In this document: piece after piece, positions 60,118 to 64,000 of the stretch
Numbering within the stretch: the first letter of the stretch is position 1
How the letters are laid out: each line of letters begins with the position of its first letter
Assembly (NCBI GenBank): GCA_022842065.1
Contig: JALHQH010000004.1
Location: 186,001-250,000, forward strand
Direction of reading: 5' to 3'
DNA from: Caldilineaceae bacterium
GTDB lineage: Bacteria > Chloroflexota > Anaerolineae > Caldilineales > Caldilineaceae
DNA length: 64,000 bases
Translations under genes and position numbers: made by a program
The notes under the pieces: model-generated
Told to the model about the DNA's origin: nothing
Seen by the model: only the letters and a program-made list of their open reading frames with translations
Database searches by the model: none

Positions 60118-60741
60118 ATGAGCTTACAATTTACTGCAGGGGAACAGGTAACCTTGCCGGAGATCACCTTTAAGGCGACGGTCACATTGCCGGCGGCGAA
60201 GAGCGCGGTGATTGTAGTGGATATGCAAAATGATTTCGTCAAGGCGGGCGGCACTTTGGTTGTACCCGATGCCAGTGAGACGATTGCGGCGATCCAAAGT
60301 TTGTTGGCACAGGCGCGCGCCGCTGGCACACCCGTTGCCTATACCCAGGATACTCACTATGCAGGGGACCGGGAATGGTCGATCTGGCCGGAACATTGTC
60401 GAGCCGACAGTTGGGGTTGGCAGATCATTGATGAGTTAGCGCCGCAACCAGGTGAATTAGTCTGCCAGAAAAGTCGCTATGATGGCTTTTATGGCACTGC
60501 GCTTGATCACTACCTGACGCGGGTCTGGGGCGTGGAACATCTGGTGATTGTGGGGACGGTGGCCAGCATCTGCGTGCTGCACACCGCCGCCGCGGCTGGG
60601 TTGCGCTGGTTCCATGTGGTAGTGCCGGCCAACGGTATCTCCGCGCTCACCGATTTCGATCAGGCGCTGACCTTGCGCCAGGTTTCGTGGCTCTATGTTG
60701 GGGACGTTGTGCGCAGCATCGCCGATATTCAATTTGCCTGA
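60118..60741 (+). CDS. Isochorismatase-family hydrolase (nicotinamidase-like)
   Basis: 207 residues. The catalytic triad of the family can be placed: Asp35 (VVDMQNDF), Lys118 (VCQKSRYDGF) and Cys152 (GTVASICVLHTA). Metal-ligand-like Asp78 and His80 (QDTHYAG) suit nicotinamidase/pyrazinamidase, which makes nicotinate for NAD salvage. Other amidases share this fold. The gene is monocistronic and ends before a strong hairpin. Confidence 0.85.
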   Translation: MSLQFTAGEQVTLPEITFKATVTLPAAKSAVIVVDMQNDFVKAGGTLVVPDASETIAAIQSLLAQARAAGTPVAYTQDTHYAGDREWSIWPEHCRADSWGWQIIDELAPQPGELVCQKSRYDGFYGTALDHYLTRVWGVEHLVIVGTVASICVLHTAAAAGLRWFHVVVPANGISALTDFDQALTLRQVSWLYVGDVVRSIADIQFA

Positions 60742-60845
60742 GCACTGCGATGGACAATGCGACTCTACGTTGCGTAATGGTGGCGCGACGGCATATTCGT
60801 CCAACGTAGCGCCGCCCATGCGTTTGATGCAAGATTGCTATTCTT

Positions 60846-60893
60846 ACGCCGGGGGAGCTTGTCGCAACCGATTGCGACAAGCTCCCCCGGCGT
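60846..60893. terminator. 22-bp perfect hairpin, bidirectional terminator
   Basis: Arms 60846-60867 and 60872-60893, 4-nt loop CCGA, GC-rich, between two convergent genes. A T-rich stretch follows on the plus strand (CATTTCTATT). Confidence 0.8.
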
Positions 60894-60906
60894 CATTTCT
60901 ATTGGG

Positions 60907-61488
60907 TTAGACCGTCAGCGGCTGCAAGAGGCCATAGTTGCCATCTTCTTTGCGGCGGTAGATCACATTGACGGCATTGGTGTCGGGGTTAAAGAAGACA
61001 AAAAAGTCGTGTCCCAGCAGTTCCATCTGCTCCAATGCTTCTTCTTCATTCATTGGCTCGACCACAAACTGTTTGCGGCGCACAATCTGACCGGCCGCAC
61101 TTTCCACTTCTTCTTCCTCCTCGATCGCCAGCGGCGTCCCACCATTCATTTCGACTTCCAGGCTCGCGGCGGCGGCGGCACGACGGCGGCTATCATAGCG
61201 GCGCCCTTTAAAGCGTCGTACCTGTTTGGACATTTTATCGATGGTGGCGTCGATCGAAGCAAAGATATCACTCGTCGACTCCTCTGCCCGTAAAATTTGC
61301 CCATTGGTCCAGACGGTCACCTGGGCCGTGTAGCGATCATCGGCGGAGCGGGTCGCGCTGTGCGTCAGCTCGGCCCGGATCTCCTTCATCTGCGGTAGAT
61401 AGCGCTCCAGGCGCGTTACCTTTTTTTCGACATACTCGCGGACCCAGTCAGTTACTTCAACATTGCGTCCATGGACTGTAAGTTGCAT
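60907..61488 (-). CDS. hpf: Ribosome hibernation promoting factor, long form
   Basis: 193 residues. The N-terminal S30AE domain ([41 protein letters not shown]) is followed by a linker and the C-terminal domain [46 protein letters not shown], which drives 100S dimerisation. It silences ribosomes in stationary phase. SD AAGGAGG. A TATAAT lies 19-24 nt upstream of the start region (61509-61514). Confidence 0.95.
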   Translation of the reverse strand: MQLTVHGRNVEVTDWVREYVEKKVTRLERYLPQMKEIRAELTHSATRSADDRYTAQVTVWTNGQILRAEESTSDIFASIDATIDKMSKQVRRFKGRRYDSRRRAAAAASLEVEMNGGTPLAIEEEEEVESAAGQIVRRKQFVVEPMNEEEALEQMELLGHDFFVFFNPDTNAVNVIYRRKEDGNYGLLQPLTV

Positions 61489-61508
61489 GACATCCTCCTT
61501 AGATAGCC

Positions 61509-61514
61509 ATTATA
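61509..61514 (-). promoter_or_regulatory. Probable -10 box of the hpf promoter
   Basis: TATAAT on the minus strand, 20 bp upstream of the hpf ATG. The -35 is not well matched. Placed close enough that the leader is very short. Confidence 0.4.
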
Positions 61515-61757
61515 TCTGCCGGTTTGGTCGACCAGGATCAGCTTGGGAGCACGCTGGACGTCAAACCGTTGCAGTTAAAGTGTGTGCAGTTGGGAACGGA
61601 TTTGTGACCAACAAAGCCGCATTGCCAAAATAAGCACGGTTTATACATGTTGAGTCGTGCATGCATGTTTGATTGTACCCGATTGTGGGCCTAATTGCCA
61701 GTGATGAAAATCACTATGCCCCAACGCAGGTTCTGCCCTAACGCGCAGCGGTAGCTT

Positions 61758-62543
61758 TCAGCCCGGCAGTTGAGGGCAGGCCAACGCTAAACCATAAACG
61801 GCAGCGGCCCCGGCCTGGGCGAGCGCCGTGGCACAAGCTTGCATGGTGGCACCAGTGGTATAGACATCATCGATCAACAGTAGGCGTTTCCCCTGCACGG
61901 CGCTGTTGGCCAGAAATGCATCATCGACATTAGTGCGTCGGGCCACAGCATTGAGCCCCACTTGCGAATGGGTGGCCCGTTGTCGCGTTAGCCATGCTGT
62001 ACGCAACGGCAGTTGCAGCCGCACGCAGAAAGCCTGGGCCAACAGTTCAGATTGATTATAGCCACGTTCAACCAGACGCTCCTGGTGCAACGGCACGGGG
62101 AGTACCCCATCAAGTGGCCCGATGCGGCTTGCCATCTCCCCTTTGCTGGTTATCCCTGCGCTGACTGGTGCTGGTTCAATAAAAGCTGCAACCAAATAAC
62201 GGGCAAGTGGGTCGGCAAGTTCCCGCCGGTTCTCATATTTAAGGGCATGAATGGACTCACGCAGCGGGGTATGATGCAGGGCGGCAATGCGTACCATCGG
62301 CAAGGCCGTGGACGACAACTGTTGGCACTGCCTACATTGGGACACGGCGATGGGCTGCGGCCGGCCACACTGCGCACAGATCTGCGGTCCAACTGGTTGT
62401 ACCAACTGTGCGCAGGCTGGACAAAACAACCAGCCAACCCGCGCACAGTGCAGGCAGCGGGGGGGAAAGAGCAGGTTGAGCCCATCATTGGCCAACGCAC
62501 GCACGATCTGGAAAAGGGAAGGGGGAGCGGGGTGCTTGTTCAC
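61758..62543 (-). CDS. ComF-family phosphoribosyltransferase-like protein
   Basis: 261 residues. Two Cys-X2-Cys zinc clusters: [15 protein letters not shown] and [18 protein letters not shown]. The PRPP loop is [14 protein letters not shown]. Members are used in DNA uptake in competent bacteria, or in unknown metabolism elsewhere. The start is a GTG that overlaps the stop of the pilin-like gene upstream (GTGTGA), so they are coupled. Confidence 0.85.
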   Translation of the reverse strand: MNKHPAPPSLFQIVRALANDGLNLLFPPRCLHCARVGWLFCPACAQLVQPVGPQICAQCGRPQPIAVSQCRQCQQLSSTALPMVRIAALHHTPLRESIHALKYENRRELADPLARYLVAAFIEPAPVSAGITSKGEMASRIGPLDGVLPVPLHQERLVERGYNQSELLAQAFCVRLQLPLRTAWLTRQRATHSQVGLNAVARRTNVDDAFLANSAVQGKRLLLIDDVYTTGATMQACATALAQAGAAAVYGLALACPQLPG

Positions 62544-62728
62544 ACAAAAAATAACTGAATGACACTCTGTTGCGCGGGAAACCAGCCACGCAATAGATCA
62601 TTGATAAAGGTGCGTAGATCATCCCCTAGAATCAACAAAATTGACAATAGTACAATCGCAAACAGAATGATCATGATCGCATATTCGATAAAACTTTGCC
62701 CGCTGCGGTTGGAGGGCAATCGAGACAT
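62540..62728 (-). CDS. Flp-like pilin
   Basis: 62 residues from ATG 62728, SD GGAAGGAAG. The sequence [29 protein letters not shown] has the short basic leader, processing site before GQSFIEYA and a hydrophobic helix of Flp/Fap pilins (tight adherence pilus). Its neighbours are ComF and a response regulator. No tad assembly genes are in the window. Confidence 0.75.
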   Translation of the reverse strand: MSRLPSNRSGQSFIEYAIMIILFAIVLLSILLILGDDLRTFINDLLRGWFPAQQSVIQLFFV

Positions 62729-62791
62729 AGATCTTCCTTCCTCTTGAGATAGGGATGCCGAACGGTCACCAACGAATGGTTGTGATATCAA

Positions 62792-63511
62792 TTAGGGTGT
62801 ATTGACATCTTCTAGCCGGACCCAGCCACGCCGTAGGGCAAGGACGGCTGCCTGCGTCCGATCTTCCACACCCAACTTGCGCAGGACACTACTCATGTGG
62901 TTTTTGACCGTCTGGCGACTGATGCTAAGCAAGGTTGCAATTTCTTTGTTGCTGGCCCCCCGCGTCGTCAACGATAGAATTTCCATCTCACGCGAGCTCA
63001 GCGGCGCAAAGGCATCTTGATCTGGATCGGCGGCAATGGTCAAATCTTCGACTTGTTTCAAGATCCAACGAAAGGCGTCGGCCTTGGTCATCACCGAACT
63101 GTAGATCATATATTTGTCTTCGTCGACTGCACGAATGGCCGGAATTAACTCACTGGGCTGCACATCTTTCGGATAATAGGCGGATGCGCCAGCCCGCAAG
63201 GCGTGTAACATCTGCTCATCATTATTATACGCCGTCAACACAATAATCGCGGTATCATCAGCGGCATAGGTATGCTTAATCTCATGGGTCGCTTGGATGC
63301 CATTTTTCCCGCGCAGGTTGATATCCATCAGGATAACATCTGGTTCGACTTCCAGCGCAAGCCGGACAGCATCATCACCATTACTGGCTTCCGCCACAAT
63401 CGTGATATCCGACTCTTCTTCTAAAACGCGGCGCAACCCCTGGATCAACAATGGATGATCCTCAACGATCATAACTTGAATATTTCGTTTCTTGGTTGGT
63501 GCTATGCTCAT
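62792..63511 (-). CDS. NarL/FixJ-family response regulator
   Basis: 239 residues. Receiver domain: acidic pair Glu17-Asp18, phosphoacceptor Asp63 in VILMDINLRGKNG, then TAYNNDEQMLHALRAGASAYYPKDV. The LuxR-type HTH is at the C terminus (LSSREMEILSLTTRGASNKEIATLLSISRQTVKNHMSSVLRKL). It lies 63 bp upstream of the pilin gene, which it may control. No cognate kinase is in the window. Confidence 0.93.
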   Translation of the reverse strand: MSIAPTKKRNIQVMIVEDHPLLIQGLRRVLEEESDITIVAEASNGDDAVRLALEVEPDVILMDINLRGKNGIQATHEIKHTYAADDTAIIVLTAYNNDEQMLHALRAGASAYYPKDVQPSELIPAIRAVDEDKYMIYSSVMTKADAFRWILKQVEDLTIAADPDQDAFAPLSSREMEILSLTTRGASNKEIATLLSISRQTVKNHMSSVLRKLGVEDRTQAAVLALRRGWVRLEDVNTP

Positions 63512-63954
63512 GCGCTGTTTATTCTGCTCCCTTTCACTGCTAATGCATCATTTGAACTGTGCTTGTTTGATTCATGCTGATGGTTTTCAAACAGCGCACA
63601 GATTAGAAGTAGCACAGGCAATTACCACTGGCGCTAGTCGAACTTAATAATAATTAAGAGTATAGCACTTCCCGGTTAGAGCTTCAACTCCGTCGTTACA
63701 CCGATCTATCATTGTCGAACGCTCGGCCAAATTATGTAAACAGTTGCCGCTAAGTGCCTATGTAATGACGTTGAGGCTGTATACCTCTTATAACGGTTTG
63801 GGGGCGGGCATGGATAGTGCTATAATCGTTATGCATCCGGAACCAATGGTGCAAATCACTGTGCGTATCTAATACGCCGGTGCTGGAAATCCAGAAATAT
63901 AGCAGACAATCACGATTATACCAGAAACGCGGAAGCGCGAAGGAGCAGAGGCGA
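63512..63954. other. Intergenic region with a promoter for the last gene
   Basis: 443 bp between divergent genes. TTGGGG (63798-63803) and TATAAT (63821-63826) with a 17-bp spacer form a promoter directed at the last gene. The rest holds no recognised feature. An open frame on the minus strand (63750-63998) looks like a shadow. Confidence 0.45.
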
Positions 63955-64000
63955 ATGGCGGAGATGACCAAACTGTACGAGCTCCAAAAGATCGACACGA
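63955..64000 (+). CDS. Start of a probable zinc-ribbon protein (partial)
   Basis: Only 15 codons are in the window: MAEMTKLYELQKIDT. SD AAGGAG lies at 63940-63945. The opening resembles the coiled-coil start of C4-type zinc-ribbon proteins (LYELQ-D pattern), but it is too short to be sure. The product may be RNA-silencing or ribosome-linked as in that family, which cannot be tested here. Confidence 0.45.
   Translation, partial: MAEMTKLYELQKIDT

Noticed and set aside
63750..63998. Minus-strand frame at the right edge
   Set aside because: It overlaps a strong plus-strand promoter and gene start and shows no family pattern.

Overview
The window looks like part of a Chloroflexota chromosome (Anaerolineae/Caldilineae-like). 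This is an inference from gene content: twin DUF4331 proteins beside a NicO-type metal permease, a VHL-beta/SdrD-B cell-surface protein, many Thr/Pro-rich lipoprotein linkers and abundant long intergenic hairpins. No rRNA, tRNA or CRISPR array was recognised. The first and last genes run off the window edges.

Layout. 1-15 kb: a SufR-like Fe-S regulator (partial), a large secreted VHL/SdrD-B protein, then catabolic enzymes (DapA-family lyase, beta-lactamase-fold hydrolase, sorbosone-dehydrogenase-like lipoprotein, Zn alcohol dehydrogenase, GH29 fucosidase), a P450 divergent from a TetR regulator, and a GNAT. 15-20 kb: an M24 peptidase followed by an oligopeptide ABC binding protein and two permeases, without ATPases. 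20-29 kb: a compact minus-strand operon alaS - baseplate-J-like membrane protein - ruvX - mltG - binding-protein-like lipoprotein - GT4 glycosyltransferase. 29-32 kb: small accessory genes including a DUF4058 protein and a TumA/TumE-like toxin-antitoxin pair. 32-39 kb: a minus-strand cluster NicO permease - DUF4331 - DUF4331 - TPR protein, probably a metal-related envelope system.

40-55 kb is the accessory core. It holds a STAND-like ATPase, a HigB/HigA-type module with a palindromic promoter and an apparent frameshift, remnants of Rhs and Hint domains, an intact IS200/IS605 element (TnpA plus TnpB), a 5'-truncated DUF4291 gene, two tandem YwqK-like immunity genes, and a 2575-residue Rhs protein. 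The Rhs protein ends in a pre-toxin region, a Hint self-cleavage domain and a YwqJ-like deaminase tip. This is a self-consistent polymorphic toxin locus, and an ~85-bp hairpin repeat in direct orientation lies on each side of the giant gene.

55-64 kb returns to household functions: an ECF sigma factor with its RskA-like anti-sigma factor, a dynamin-like GTPase, an isochorismatase-family hydrolase, long-form HPF, ComF, a Flp-like pilin, a NarL-type response regulator, and the start of a probable zinc-ribbon protein.

Across the window, gaps between genes carry two kinds of structure. One is long perfect palindromes (17-26 bp arms), all different in sequence. The other is hairpins whose arms are themselves built of 7-11 bp tandem units. 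Their number and shared architecture are the least explained feature here.
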